A DNA stretch of 64,000 nucleotides, from NCBI GenBank assembly GCA_040387755.1, contig JAZKDB010000001.1:62001-126000 (forward strand), given 5' to 3'. The notes beneath the pieces were generated by a model. The model searched no databases. It saw only the letters and a program-made list of their open reading frames with translations, and had not been told where the DNA came from. The position numbers and the translations under genes are program-made. Position 1 is the first letter of the stretch. Each line of letters begins with the position of its first letter. This DNA comes from Rurimicrobium sp040387755. GTDB lineage: Bacteria; Bacteroidota; Bacteroidia; Chitinophagales; Chitinophagaceae. Below are positions 8,995 through 17,507 of the stretch, piece by piece.

Positions 8995-9765
8995 TCAAAA
9001 TCTCTCCTCCGCACCAAGGCCAAACAAAGCAAAGTCGTAAAGGGCAGGGTCCTTTTCATTTAAGGTTTTTAATTGCTCTGTTAATGCTACCGCATTTTGC
9101 CAATTTGAGTTTGTATTGGGCAATAGGCCAAATCGATGTGCTACATTGGCAACGTGCACATCCAGCGGGCAGATTAATTGTGCAGGACTTACCTTTTTCC
9201 AAATCCCAAAATCAACCCCCATCTTGTCTTTGCGTACCATCCAGCGCAGGTACATATTCAATCTTTTACAGGCCGATTTTCTGGCGGGTGTAGCGATATG
9301 TTTTTTTGTCCGTTCCGGAAAATCTTCCAGACTAAAGAAGTAGTTGTGAAAATGAATCAGCGCCTGTTCTGTATTTGGATGATTATATTTTTTTGATGGT
9401 ACAAAGGCATCTTCCAGACTATTGTGTTTGCTGTAATGATATTTGAAGAATTCAATAAAATAGAAAAGGTCAGTAGCATTGAAGGTGCGATGAGCAAAAT
9501 GCATCATCTGTTTTAAGTCGCTTTCCTGATGCTGCAGCATAAACTGATGCGGCGATTCGTCCATCCATGCCATCAGCTTATTGCTGCTGTTGATAATGGT
9601 AGTACGATTTCCCCAGGCCAGTATTGCCGCAAAGAATCCTGCTATTTCAATATCCTGAAGTTTCGAGAATCGGTGAGGAACAATGATAGGGTCTTTGTCA
9701 ATAAAGCCTGGTTGGTTGTATTGTGTTGCCTTTTGATGGAGGAGATTTTTGAGTGCGTCGTTCAA
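8995..9765 (-). CDS. TIGR02757 family (DUF2400) protein
   Basis: A 256-residue protein of the TIGR02757/DUF2400 family, complete from QPGFIDKDPIIVPHRF near the N-terminus to FALFGLGAEERF at the end. Members resemble helix-hairpin-helix DNA glycosylase/endonuclease III folds; the segment CPLDVHVANVAHRFGLL carries the conserved LDVHV. The biochemical activity is not established. The start is TTG at 9765, a single base from the stop of the lipoprotein gene upstream, so translation is probably coupled. It lies directly upstream of mutL on the same strand, which fits a DNA-related role, but the link is only positional. Confidence 0.85.
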   Translation of the reverse strand: MNDALKNLLHQKATQYNQPGFIDKDPIIVPHRFSKLQDIEIAGFFAAILAWGNRTTIINSSNKLMAWMDESPHQFMLQHQESDLKQMMHFAHRTFNATDLFYFIEFFKYHYSKHNSLEDAFVPSKKYNHPNTEQALIHFHNYFFSLEDFPERTKKHIATPARKSACKRLNMYLRWMVRKDKMGVDFGIWKKVSPAQLICPLDVHVANVAHRFGLLPNTNSNWQNAVALTEQLKTLNEKDPALYDFALFGLGAEERF

Positions 9766-9766
9766 C

Positions 9767-10393
9767 TTAATAAAGTGTTATTGCTGTTGTGGTATCGTTT
9801 AAAATTTTACCATTTTTAAATTCTGCTACAATTTCAAATTGCATTTTTGTATTCCCTGCATTAGGTTCTTGACTAAGGTATAAAGGGATAGAAATATTCA
9901 ATGATTTTAAAGGGTGTCTGGCGATAAAATCAGCAATAGAAGTTTTAACCAGCTTTGTTGGTTGGTGACCATACTCAAAGTAATTAAAATATTCACTCAC
10001 GTCTGAACCAATCGGGTGGCCGGAATTAAAGCTTTGTAAGGTATTGATGCGGATGTTTTTCAGTGTATCTCTTGCGATAAAATCCTCTTCAGCGCATTTA
10101 CAGGCAAAAGCACTGTTCATCAAAGAGCTCTTTAACTGTCTTATCTGTACAGTTTGTTTTGTATCGAACTGAATTTGTAAACCATACTTAGGCAATTGAA
10201 AGGAATCCTTGTTTGTCTGGACATACAAGAAATCTGTATCTCCCTGAAATGTGAATTCAATATGGCTTACGTGGATATCTTCTATTTTAAAGAAATAACT
10301 TTTAGGTTTAGGGCAGCTGCAGCACGCATTGGCCAATACAATGAGGTAATAAAAAATAGTAATCAGCATGCTGTTACTCAATAGCTTTTTCAT
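9767..10393 (-). CDS. Hypothetical exported protein, paralogue of the adjacent gene
   Basis: A 208-residue protein with a hydrophobic N-terminus and a cysteine cluster (NACCSCPKPK, residues 22-31) that could be a lipobox or an exported cysteine motif. It shares an order of motifs with the 10398-11042 gene: CxCPxPK, a YGLQIQF-like strand, MNSAFACKC, then a TL..FN..P.GSDVS segment. Four bases separate the two genes, so they form an operon and look like a tandem duplication. The rest seems beta-rich (SLNISIPLYLS, MQFEIVAEFKNGK). I do not recognise a characterised family. The function is unknown; the location is probably membrane-anchored or periplasmic. Confidence 0.75.
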   Translation of the reverse strand: MKKLLSNSMLITIFYYLIVLANACCSCPKPKSYFFKIEDIHVSHIEFTFQGDTDFLYVQTNKDSFQLPKYGLQIQFDTKQTVQIRQLKSSLMNSAFACKCAEEDFIARDTLKNIRINTLQSFNSGHPIGSDVSEYFNYFEYGHQPTKLVKTSIADFIARHPLKSLNISIPLYLSQEPNAGNTKMQFEIVAEFKNGKILNDTTTAITLY

Positions 10394-10397
10394 TGTT

Positions 10398-11042
10398 TTA
10401 TCGTTTTAAATAGATTGGTTTACAAAGTGCGTGCATTGTTTTACCACTTTTAAATTTGAAAATTAATTCCAATGACATCATATTACTTATATCTCCGGCA
10501 TTCTGGAAGAACAAATCCATATTTATAATTCCTTTTGGGTTGTAAGAATGATTGAATTTGTAAATAATATTTCCAAGCATGTCATACTTTATTTCCTTAT
10601 TGTCATTGGTATTGATCATGTATCTTAAAAAGCCACTAACGTCACTGCCGGCAGGAAATGTCTCATTTAATTTACTTAAAGTAATTAACTTAATGCTATC
10701 TAGTTCGTCGAATGCAGTATACGAATCTCCGGTACAATCGCATGCGTATGCGCTGTTCATGAAATTGAAGAAATTCCCCTTTTTATTATAGACAATATCA
10801 TAGCTGGATTGAATATTGATTCCAAACTGTTTGTAGTCTATGGTGTCTGCTAAAGTTGTTTCTGTTGTGAAAGATTTATTGCCATCAATATGGTAGATAA
10901 TGTTTTGCGCTTTTAATTCATTGTATTGGAATTTACCTGTCTTTGGTATCGGGCAATTACATTGGTTCTTAATACAACCAATTAAAATGGTGGAGTAATA
11001 CAAAACAGCAATGATGAGGCTTTTTTTGACAATGTTTTTCAT
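10398..11042 (-). CDS. Hypothetical lipoprotein, paralogue of the adjacent gene
   Basis: A 214-residue predicted lipoprotein (lipobox-like ILIGC near residue 23, then NQCNCPIPK). It matches its neighbour in layout: CNCPIPK, YKQFGINIQ, MNSAYACDC, LSKLNETFPAGSDVS and a C-terminal beta strand with LELIFKFKSGK. The two are diverged but clearly related. It is the first gene of a minus-strand run that continues through its paralogue, TIGR02757 and mutL, with 4-bp and 1-bp spacings for the first two junctions. The invariant cysteines in NSA(F/Y)AC(K/D)C suggest disulfides or metal binding. No known function is recognised. Confidence 0.75.
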   Translation of the reverse strand: MKNIVKKSLIIAVLYYSTILIGCIKNQCNCPIPKTGKFQYNELKAQNIIYHIDGNKSFTTETTLADTIDYKQFGINIQSSYDIVYNKKGNFFNFMNSAYACDCTGDSYTAFDELDSIKLITLSKLNETFPAGSDVSGFLRYMINTNDNKEIKYDMLGNIIYKFNHSYNPKGIINMDLFFQNAGDISNMMSLELIFKFKSGKTMHALCKPIYLKR

Positions 11043-11068
11043 GGTTTTTTGTTTTTAGGGTAAAAGAA

Positions 11069-11099
11069 AAATCCTGCTCAAATATACTGAGCAGGATTT
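11069..11099 (-). terminator. Terminator of hppA
   Basis: A 12-bp perfect stem (AAATCCTGCTCA) with a 7-nt loop. On the minus strand it is followed by TTTTCTTTT, and it lies 26 bp past the hppA stop. Confidence 0.8.
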
Positions 11100-11124
11100 C
11101 TTTGTATTTGCAAAAACGGGAATA

Positions 11125-13512
11125 TTATTTTGCCGGTTCTGCCGGTTTGGGATCTTCAACAACCGTTGGCGCAGCAACAGTTGAATCAATAGTTGTTTCG
11201 GCACTTTCTTTACCTGCACAATGAGGACAGGCACAATCTTCTTTGCCAGTGCATTCAGCACCTGCTTTATCAGCACAACATGCACCTTTGCCATGTTGCA
11301 TCACCGCATCACACTCTTCCTGTGTACAACCTGCTGAAACACAAGCATCCATCATCATTGATAGTTTTGCTTTTCTGTGCTCCTGTATATTATCGTGGAA
11401 TAAACCGCTCAAAGTAGGCGCAATAACCAAAGAAACAATAGACATCAATTTGATCAGGATGTTCATCGAAGGACCCGAAGTATCTTTAAAAGGATCACCC
11501 ACAGTATCACCAGTTACGGATGCTTTGTGTGGTTCAGATTTTTTGAAATAAGTCTGGCCATTGATGTCCACACCTTTCTCAAAAGATTTTTTAGCATTAT
11601 CCCAAGCACCACCAGCGTTATTCTGGAACATACCCATTAATACACCACTCACGGTAGCACCTGCAAGGAATCCACCCAAAACCTCAGGGCCTAAAAGGAA
11701 ACCAATAATTAATGGAGATACAATTGCTATCGCACCTGGCAACATCATTTTTTTGATAGAAGCTTCAGTCGAAATCGCCACGCATTTGTCGTATTGAGGC
11801 TTACCTGTTCCTTCCATAATACCCGGAATTTCGCGGAACTGGCGGCGAACTTCTTCCACCATAGCCATTGCAGCCTCACCTACCGCACGGATAGCGAGTG
11901 AAGAAAAGATGAATGGAATCATTGCACCGACAAACAAACCAGCCAATACATCAGCTCTGTAAATATCAATACCATCAATACCTGCGATACCGACGAATGC
12001 AGCGAATAAAGCTAAAGCAGTCAATGCAGCAGAAGCGATTGCAAAGCCTTTACCGGTTGCAGCTGTAGTGTTACCTACTGCATCCAGAATATCTGTTTTT
12101 TCACGAACATCAGCTGGTAGTTCACTCATTTCAGCAATACCACCTGCGTTATCTGCAATTGGTCCGAAAGCATCAATTGCCAATTGCATCGCTGTAGTGG
12201 CCATCATACCTGCAGCTGCAATAGCCACACCGTACAAGCCTGCAAAATGATAAGAACCATAGATACCTGCAGCCAATACAAGGATTGGTAAGAAAGTAGA
12301 TTCCATACCCATAGCCAAACCGCCAATGATGTTGGTAGCATGTCCTGTAGCCGATTGTTTTACAATACTCATTACCGGGCGTTTGCCCATAGCGGTGTAG
12401 TATTCTGTGATAATACTCATCAAAGTACCTACTGCCAATCCAACAAGGATAGAAAAGAAAACATCCATGTTGGTGAATTCAAATCCACGCAAAGTCATTG
12501 TTGCAGGAAGAATATTGGTAGCCAGAAAGAAACAGGCTATAGCTGTCAAAACGATAGAACCATAGTTGCCCATGTTCAATGCGTTTTGCACTTTAGTTGT
12601 GCTCAAGCCAGCGTTTTCAGAAATGCGAACAAAGAATGTACCAATAATAGAAAGAATAATACCTACACCGGCTATCAGCATAGGAAGCAAGATAGGAGCA
12701 AGACCACCAAAGGCATCACCACCACTTACTGTTTCACGACCCAGAACCATTGTAGCCAAAACTGTAGCCACATAAGAACCGAACAAATCGGCACCCATAC
12801 CCGCTACGTCACCTACGTTGTCACCTACGTTATCTGCAATCGTTGCAGGGTTACGCGGATCATCTTCAGGGATACCCGCTTCTACTTTACCTACAAGGTC
12901 AGCACCTACATCGGCAGCTTTGGTATAAATACCACCGCCCACACGAGCAAACAAGGCAATACTTTCAGCACCCAGCGAAAAACCGGTTAATACTTCGATA
13001 ACCAATTTCATTTCGTGACTGTCTACGGCAGCATCCGGAGCAAAAGCCATTTTCAATACAATGAACAATGAACCAAGACCCAATACTGCTAGACCTGCAA
13101 CACCCATTCCCATTACGGAACCACCGGTGAAAGAAACTTTCAATGCTTTGGCCAATGAAGTACGTGCCGCTTCAGCAGTACGTACGTTTGATTTGGTAGC
13201 AATACGCATTCCCAGAAAACCTGCCAATGCACTAAAGAAAGCACCTACGATAAATGCTAAAGCAATAGTCCAGTGACTGTTGGCGTCGCTCATACCCATA
13301 AAGCCTAGTAAAAGAGCTGCAATGATGACAAAATAGCTCATTACTTTATATTCTGATTTCAGAAAAGCCATAGCGCCATCGGCGATGTAGCCGGCAATCT
13401 CTGTCATACGTGCATTGCCCGAGGGTTGCTTGGTTACCCAGGCACTTTTGATAAAGGTGTACAGCAGTGCAACGACACCAAACACAGGGACGAGGTAAAA
13501 TAATTTATCCAT
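11125..13512 (-). CDS. hppA: K+-dependent membrane-bound pyrophosphatase with cysteine-rich C-terminal tail
   Basis: A 795-residue integral membrane pyrophosphatase that couples hydrolysis of pyrophosphate to H+ or Na+ pumping. The substrate/Mg site is intact (DNVGDNVGDVAGMGADLFG near residue 232). GNTTAATGKGF near residue 484 has alanine and glycine where K+-independent enzymes have lysine and threonine, which marks the K+-dependent class; H+ versus Na+ cannot be decided by eye. After the last membrane helix there is an unusual tail of about 80 residues with nine cysteines within about 47 residues (DAC, AGC, EEC, ACC, AEC, DCAC, PHC), then a Pro/Ala-rich end. In this family both termini face away from the cytoplasm, so the tail would be periplasmic. 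A promoter and a terminator bracket the gene as a single unit. Confidence 0.95.
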   Translation of the reverse strand: MDKLFYLVPVFGVVALLYTFIKSAWVTKQPSGNARMTEIAGYIADGAMAFLKSEYKVMSYFVIIAALLLGFMGMSDANSHWTIALAFIVGAFFSALAGFLGMRIATKSNVRTAEAARTSLAKALKVSFTGGSVMGMGVAGLAVLGLGSLFIVLKMAFAPDAAVDSHEMKLVIEVLTGFSLGAESIALFARVGGGIYTKAADVGADLVGKVEAGIPEDDPRNPATIADNVGDNVGDVAGMGADLFGSYVATVLATMVLGRETVSGGDAFGGLAPILLPMLIAGVGIILSIIGTFFVRISENAGLSTTKVQNALNMGNYGSIVLTAIACFFLATNILPATMTLRGFEFTNMDVFFSILVGLAVGTLMSIITEYYTAMGKRPVMSIVKQSATGHATNIIGGLAMGMESTFLPILVLAAGIYGSYHFAGLYGVAIAAAGMMATTAMQLAIDAFGPIADNAGGIAEMSELPADVREKTDILDAVGNTTAATGKGFAIASAALTALALFAAFVGIAGIDGIDIYRADVLAGLFVGAMIPFIFSSLAIRAVGEAAMAMVEEVRRQFREIPGIMEGTGKPQYDKCVAISTEASIKKMMLPGAIAIVSPLIIGFLLGPEVLGGFLAGATVSGVLMGMFQNNAGGAWDNAKKSFEKGVDINGQTYFKKSEPHKASVTGDTVGDPFKDTSGPSMNILIKLMSIVSLVIAPTLSGLFHDNIQEHRKAKLSMMMDACVSAGCTQEECDAVMQHGKGACCADKAGAECTGKEDCACPHCAGKESAETTIDSTVAAPTVVEDPKPAEPAK

Positions 13513-13555
13513 AATTGATTTGAAATTGTTAAAAAATAAATTTTTCTAAGGTGGG

Positions 13556-13586
13556 CAAAAGTAGGGGCTTTCGTTGCAAAAAACAA
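13556..13586 (-). promoter_or_regulatory. hppA promoter (-33 and -7 boxes)
   Basis: On the minus strand TTG (13584-13586), a 20-bp spacer and TACTTTTG (13556-13563), matching the Bacteroidota TTG/TAnnTTTG pattern, 44 bp before the hppA start. Confidence 0.6.
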
Positions 13587-13673
13587 GCCTGAAGGCAAAT
13601 ATATAAGGATAAAAATCAGCAGAATTGCTAAGTTGGTGTATAACAGAGCTTTTCTGAGTTCGATGCAAAAAAC

Positions 13674-13700
13674 AAAACCCGCACTCACAGTGCGGGTTTT
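13674..13700 (-). terminator. Terminator of the 13722-14786 gene
   Basis: An 11-bp perfect stem (AAAACCCGCAC) with a 5-nt loop, 21 bp past the stop codon on the minus strand. Confidence 0.8.
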
Positions 13701-13721
13701 ATCAATTATTATTAAAGATAA

Positions 13722-14786
13722 TTAGAATCGGATATTTAAGTCGCGCGTGATACTGTTGCTTCTGAGTGAGTCTCTGGTATCTTTTGTCAAACCTATTTGC
13801 AGTTTTTGGGTGTAGGTGCGTGTAGTGAATAAACCCATCACATCTTTGCCTTTTATATTAGTATATAAAGGACGGATTTCATCGGCGGTAACTCCGCCTT
13901 TGTTTGAATTCAAATCTCTATAGCGTTGATATTCAATACCTGCAACATAAAGAATCATATCGCAAGAATCCATAAAGCGATATTGATTGGCACTTTCAGG
14001 TTTCCCCATTGCGTCAACCAGAAAATCGTAGAAATTTTTGTTTTGGGTAATGAAAGTTACGTTTGTTGAAACTCCGGGATTAAAGTTTCCGGATAATGAA
14101 AAACTATTGAAATCCGCATGTTTTTTAGTAGAAACGCCGGTAACTATATTACTGTCCGTCCAGTTGAAGCGTAAAATAAGTTCTGTCGCTCCAACACTGT
14201 TTGGTATATCGGCATCAAAGCTTGTTTCGTCCATCTTACCATTTTCACGTATTACTTGTTCGAATGACAATTGATATAAGCCTGATTTCCATTCACGGAT
14301 ACCAAACTTTGATGGGTCGTCATTGTTAATGATGTTAGTGGTTGCCGAGTCAACATTTCCTGTTTGGGTGTTAGTAATGACCAATCGGTATGTATAAGCT
14401 GCATTTAAGGGATGCTTAAATTTAAAGGCATAGTTTGGTGTATTGAAAAATGCACCTGTAGCTTTTGGGAAACCTTCAATCGCTAAATCTACTTTGGCCA
14501 AAGGTATAGTAGTTACCAAACTCCCAGCCGAAGTCAATTCTTTAACAACAACACTTAATGAGTTGTAAAAGTTGGAATCTGCAATTTTTGCCATATCAAT
14601 TGCGCTTTGGTTTTCATCCATAAATGCTTTTTGAATACGGACATAATGAGCAGTATCGGCGCGGTTGAGCAGACCGTATACAACTGTAATATTTTTATAA
14701 GGGGCAGCTATATTTAATTTTTCATTGCAGGATGCCAGGCCAGACGCTGAAGCCAGTAATAGAATGGATTGGATAATTTTTTTCAT
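13722..14786 (-). CDS. Hypothetical lipoprotein
   Basis: A 354-residue predicted lipoprotein: MKKIIQSILLLASASGLASC with lipobox LASC (C20). The mature part starts with NEKLNIAAPYKNITVVYGLL and contains beta-strand-like repeats such as YVRIQKAF and AYTYRLVITNT, suggesting immunoglobulin-like or beta-sandwich domains as in many Bacteroidota surface lipoproteins. No catalytic motif is recognised. It has its own promoter box and terminator, and diverges from gldF. It resembles uncharacterised Bacteroidota lipoproteins near motility genes, but I cannot place it in a named family with confidence. Confidence 0.8.
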   Translation of the reverse strand: MKKIIQSILLLASASGLASCNEKLNIAAPYKNITVVYGLLNRADTAHYVRIQKAFMDENQSAIDMAKIADSNFYNSLSVVVKELTSAGSLVTTIPLAKVDLAIEGFPKATGAFFNTPNYAFKFKHPLNAAYTYRLVITNTQTGNVDSATTNIINNDDPSKFGIREWKSGLYQLSFEQVIRENGKMDETSFDADIPNSVGATELILRFNWTDSNIVTGVSTKKHADFNSFSLSGNFNPGVSTNVTFITQNKNFYDFLVDAMGKPESANQYRFMDSCDMILYVAGIEYQRYRDLNSNKGGVTADEIRPLYTNIKGKDVMGLFTTRTYTQKLQIGLTKDTRDSLRSNSITRDLNIRF

Positions 14787-14821
14787 ACAAGGACCAAAGG
14801 TCAGTTCTTTTTTTTAGGTGA

Positions 14822-14829
14822 CAAAGATA
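14822..14829 (-). promoter_or_regulatory. -7 promoter box for the lipoprotein gene
   Basis: The minus strand reads TATCTTTG (TAnnTTTG), 35 bp before the start at 14786; a TTG lies 22 bp further upstream (14852-14854). Confidence 0.5.
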
Positions 14830-14908
14830 AAGCATTCGGATACAGAAAGTACAAACGCTAAAAAGCTAAATGAATTGTGGGAATGCATCAAAAATCATCT
14901 TTTTCTTG

Positions 14909-14916
14909 TAGGTTTG
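14909..14916 (+). promoter_or_regulatory. -7 promoter box for gldF
   Basis: TAGGTTTG matches TAnnTTTG, 32 bp before the ATG at 14949. It falls inside the longer frame from 14877, favouring the shorter gldF start. Confidence 0.5.
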
Positions 14917-14948
14917 CGCTCTTCGAAATAAATATTCCCAACAAGATT

Positions 14949-15698
14949 ATGCGCAGCATTTTTGTCAAAGAAATTAATTCATTTTTCAGTTCGATTGTTG
15001 GTTATGTAGCCATAATCGTATTTCTGATGGCTTGTGGCTTTATTTTATGGGCTATCCCGCAGACCAGCATTCTGGATTATGGATACGCCACTCTTGACAA
15101 ATATTTTGAATTGGCGCCGTGGTTATTAATGTTTTTGATTCCCTCTGTAACTATGCGTGCGTTCCCCGATGAGTTTAAAAGTGGAACAATTGAATGGCTC
15201 TCAACAAAGCCATTGAGTAGCTTGCAGATTATTCTTGGCAAGTATTTTGCTGTTTTGGTTTTGGTTATCTTCGCTTTATTGCCTACACTTCTTTATGTGT
15301 TTACTGTTGGTAATCTATCTGTTGTAGCCAATAATCTTGATACAGGCGGTATAATTGGTTCATACATTGGCTTACTCTTTTTGGCAGCGGCCTATACAGC
15401 TATAGGCTTGTTTTGTTCATCATTGACCAGCAATCAGATTGTCGGGTTTTTAGTGGCATTATTTGCTTGTTACTTATTATACTCCGGTTTCGATGCTATC
15501 AGCAGTATTCCTGCTTTTTACGGCGGATTGGATTACTATTTGTCCATGATAGGTCTTTCATTTCATTATAATTCTATTAGTCGAGGTATCATTGATACAC
15601 GAGATGTGGTGTATTTTTTATCTGTAATTGTATTATTTGTTTCACTTACACAATTATCACTCAGCCGCCGCACCTGGGATACTGCACAACAAGATTAA
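14949..15698 (+). CDS. gldF: Gliding-motility ABC transporter permease GldF
   Basis: A 249-residue ABC-2 type permease with about six membrane helices. It starts MRSIFVKEINSFFSS, as GldF proteins do, and carries FPDEFKSGTIEWLSTKPLS, the conserved cytoplasmic loop of this permease class. In Flavobacterium GldF forms an ABC transporter with GldA and GldG that is needed for gliding; in other Bacteroidota its exact cargo is unknown. The ATG at 14949 is chosen over 14877 because a promoter box lies between them and the protein aligns from here. gldG follows after 21 bp. No gldA ATPase is adjacent, so it must be elsewhere. Confidence 0.92.
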   Translation: MRSIFVKEINSFFSSIVGYVAIIVFLMACGFILWAIPQTSILDYGYATLDKYFELAPWLLMFLIPSVTMRAFPDEFKSGTIEWLSTKPLSSLQIILGKYFAVLVLVIFALLPTLLYVFTVGNLSVVANNLDTGGIIGSYIGLLFLAAAYTAIGLFCSSLTSNQIVGFLVALFACYLLYSGFDAISSIPAFYGGLDYYLSMIGLSFHYNSISRGIIDTRDVVYFLSVIVLFVSLTQLSLSRRTWDTAQQD

Positions 15699-15719
15699 CT
15701 TATTTACTATTTTATTTTA

Positions 15720-17480
15720 ATGGCTACAAATTCTTCAAACAAAAGGAAAAACCAACAGCGCCAGGCAAGCATTCGCATTGTTTTATTGCTGGGCATTTTG
15801 GTGTGTGTCAATTTATTGGCATCTCGTCTCCATTATGGTCTTGACCTCACCGAAGAAAAGCGTTTTACACTTTCAGCTTCTACCAAACAAATGTTGCGGA
15901 ATATGGATGATGTAGCGGTGATTGATATTTATCTGAAAGGCGATGATTTGCCTGCAGGTTTTAAAAGATTGGTGGCCTCTACCCGCGAACGTCTTCAATA
16001 TTTCAAAGAAGAGGCAGGTAAAAAAGTTGTTTTCCGCTTTATTGATCCTTTCGAAGGTAAGTCGGAAGCAGAAAAGGGTCCTATATTTCAGGATTTGGCC
16101 AAAAAAGGTATTAACGGTACAAATCTTCAGGTGAAAGATGAGGATGGCTATTCTGAGAAAATAGTTTTCCCTTCTGCCCTGGTACGTTACAAAGGAAAGG
16201 AATACCCTATAAATCTATTGGAGAATCAGCAACCTGGCATGAATCCGTTTGAGGTGTTGAATAATTCTGAAACCTTACTGGAATATAAATTTGCCAGCGC
16301 CATCAATTTTCTTGGTCAGCCCGACCAGCCTACAATTGGCTACGTTATGGGTAATGGTGAAAATCTGGGTATTAATACGAGAGATGCACTGAGTACGCTC
16401 AGATCAATTTATCATTTGGACACCCTTGATTTGCATAATAGTATTAAAATTCCCGGACCCGGCTTAGGTACTTACGAGGCCATCATCATCAATAAGCCTC
16501 GTGAAGCTTTTGAGGATAAGGATAAATTTAAGATTGACCAGTACATTATGCGTGGTGGCCATGTACTGTGGTTGCTTGATGGAGTTTCTGCCAGTATGCA
16601 GGATATGGTAGATAGTACGGGCAAAAACACTCAGTCTTTCCTGACCAGAGAATTACCACTCAATCTGGATGACATGCTATTTAACTATGGGGTGCGCATC
16701 AATCCCGATTTGATTGAAGATATGGATTGTAACCCTATTCCGGTTACGGTGGGTATGATGGGTGATCAACCTCAGATAGAATTACGCAGCTGGTATTATT
16801 TTCCTGTACTGATGCCAACATCAAATCACCCGATTGTTCATAACCTTGATCCGGTTATGACCAATTTTGCGAGCAGTATAGATACTATTGCCAATGAGGG
16901 AGTTCGAAAGACAATTTTATTGGCTTCTTCAAAATACAGCAGGGTAGCACCACATCCGGTAAGGGTGAGCCTGAGCATGATGGCCTATAAGCCAGACAAT
17001 AAATTATTCAATAAGCCATACCGTCCTGTTGCAGTTTTGCTGGAAGGCAAATTCAGTTCGGTATTTAATAACCGCTTACAGCCTGATTTTCTTAAGGTGT
17101 TGAAGGATTCGCTTAAGATGCCCTTTAAATCTCAATGCGATTCGCCAACCAGTATGATTGTGATATCTGATGGAGATTTGATTGAAAATGATTATACAGA
17201 AAGAGAGGGGACAATGGATATGGGTTATTGGCGTTTTACACGCAATACATTTGCCAATAAGGCTTTTTTGCTCAACTGTATGGAGTATCTGACCGATCGT
17301 TCTGGTTTGCTGGAAAGCCGTTCAAAAGATGTCAAATTAAGATTGCTGGACAGCGGGCGTGTAAAAGCTGAGAAGTCAAAATGGCAATGGGTGAATATAG
17401 CTATCCCCAATGTTCTCATCATTTTATTTGCTGTGGTATATCTTTTCTTCAGAAAAAGGAAATACGAAAAGCAATTGTAA
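15720..17480 (+). CDS. gldG: Gliding-motility-associated ABC transporter substrate-binding protein GldG
   Basis: A 586-residue protein with an N-terminal membrane helix (IRIVLLLGILVCVNLLAS), a large extracytoplasmic region and a C-terminal helix (VNIAIPNVLIILFAVVYLFF) followed by a short basic tail. LTEEKRFTLSASTKQMLRNM near residues 43-62 is the typical start of the GldG/ABC-type uncharacterised domain. It acts with GldF at the cytoplasmic membrane. Co-transcription with gldF and the DUF4340 gene is suggested by short gaps (21 and 27 bp) and shared strand. Confidence 0.92.
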   Translation: MATNSSNKRKNQQRQASIRIVLLLGILVCVNLLASRLHYGLDLTEEKRFTLSASTKQMLRNMDDVAVIDIYLKGDDLPAGFKRLVASTRERLQYFKEEAGKKVVFRFIDPFEGKSEAEKGPIFQDLAKKGINGTNLQVKDEDGYSEKIVFPSALVRYKGKEYPINLLENQQPGMNPFEVLNNSETLLEYKFASAINFLGQPDQPTIGYVMGNGENLGINTRDALSTLRSIYHLDTLDLHNSIKIPGPGLGTYEAIIINKPREAFEDKDKFKIDQYIMRGGHVLWLLDGVSASMQDMVDSTGKNTQSFLTRELPLNLDDMLFNYGVRINPDLIEDMDCNPIPVTVGMMGDQPQIELRSWYYFPVLMPTSNHPIVHNLDPVMTNFASSIDTIANEGVRKTILLASSKYSRVAPHPVRVSLSMMAYKPDNKLFNKPYRPVAVLLEGKFSSVFNNRLQPDFLKVLKDSLKMPFKSQCDSPTSMIVISDGDLIENDYTEREGTMDMGYWRFTRNTFANKAFLLNCMEYLTDRSGLLESRSKDVKLRLLDSGRVKAEKSKWQWVNIAIPNVLIILFAVVYLFFRKRKYEKQL

Positions 17481-17507
17481 TCTTTGGGTTTATAAGTACA
17501 CAATAGT

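Noticed and set aside
12340..12990. 216-residue plus-strand frame
   Set aside because: It is antisense to hppA, is rich in Cys/His/Thr/Ser from complementary codons, and has no domain.
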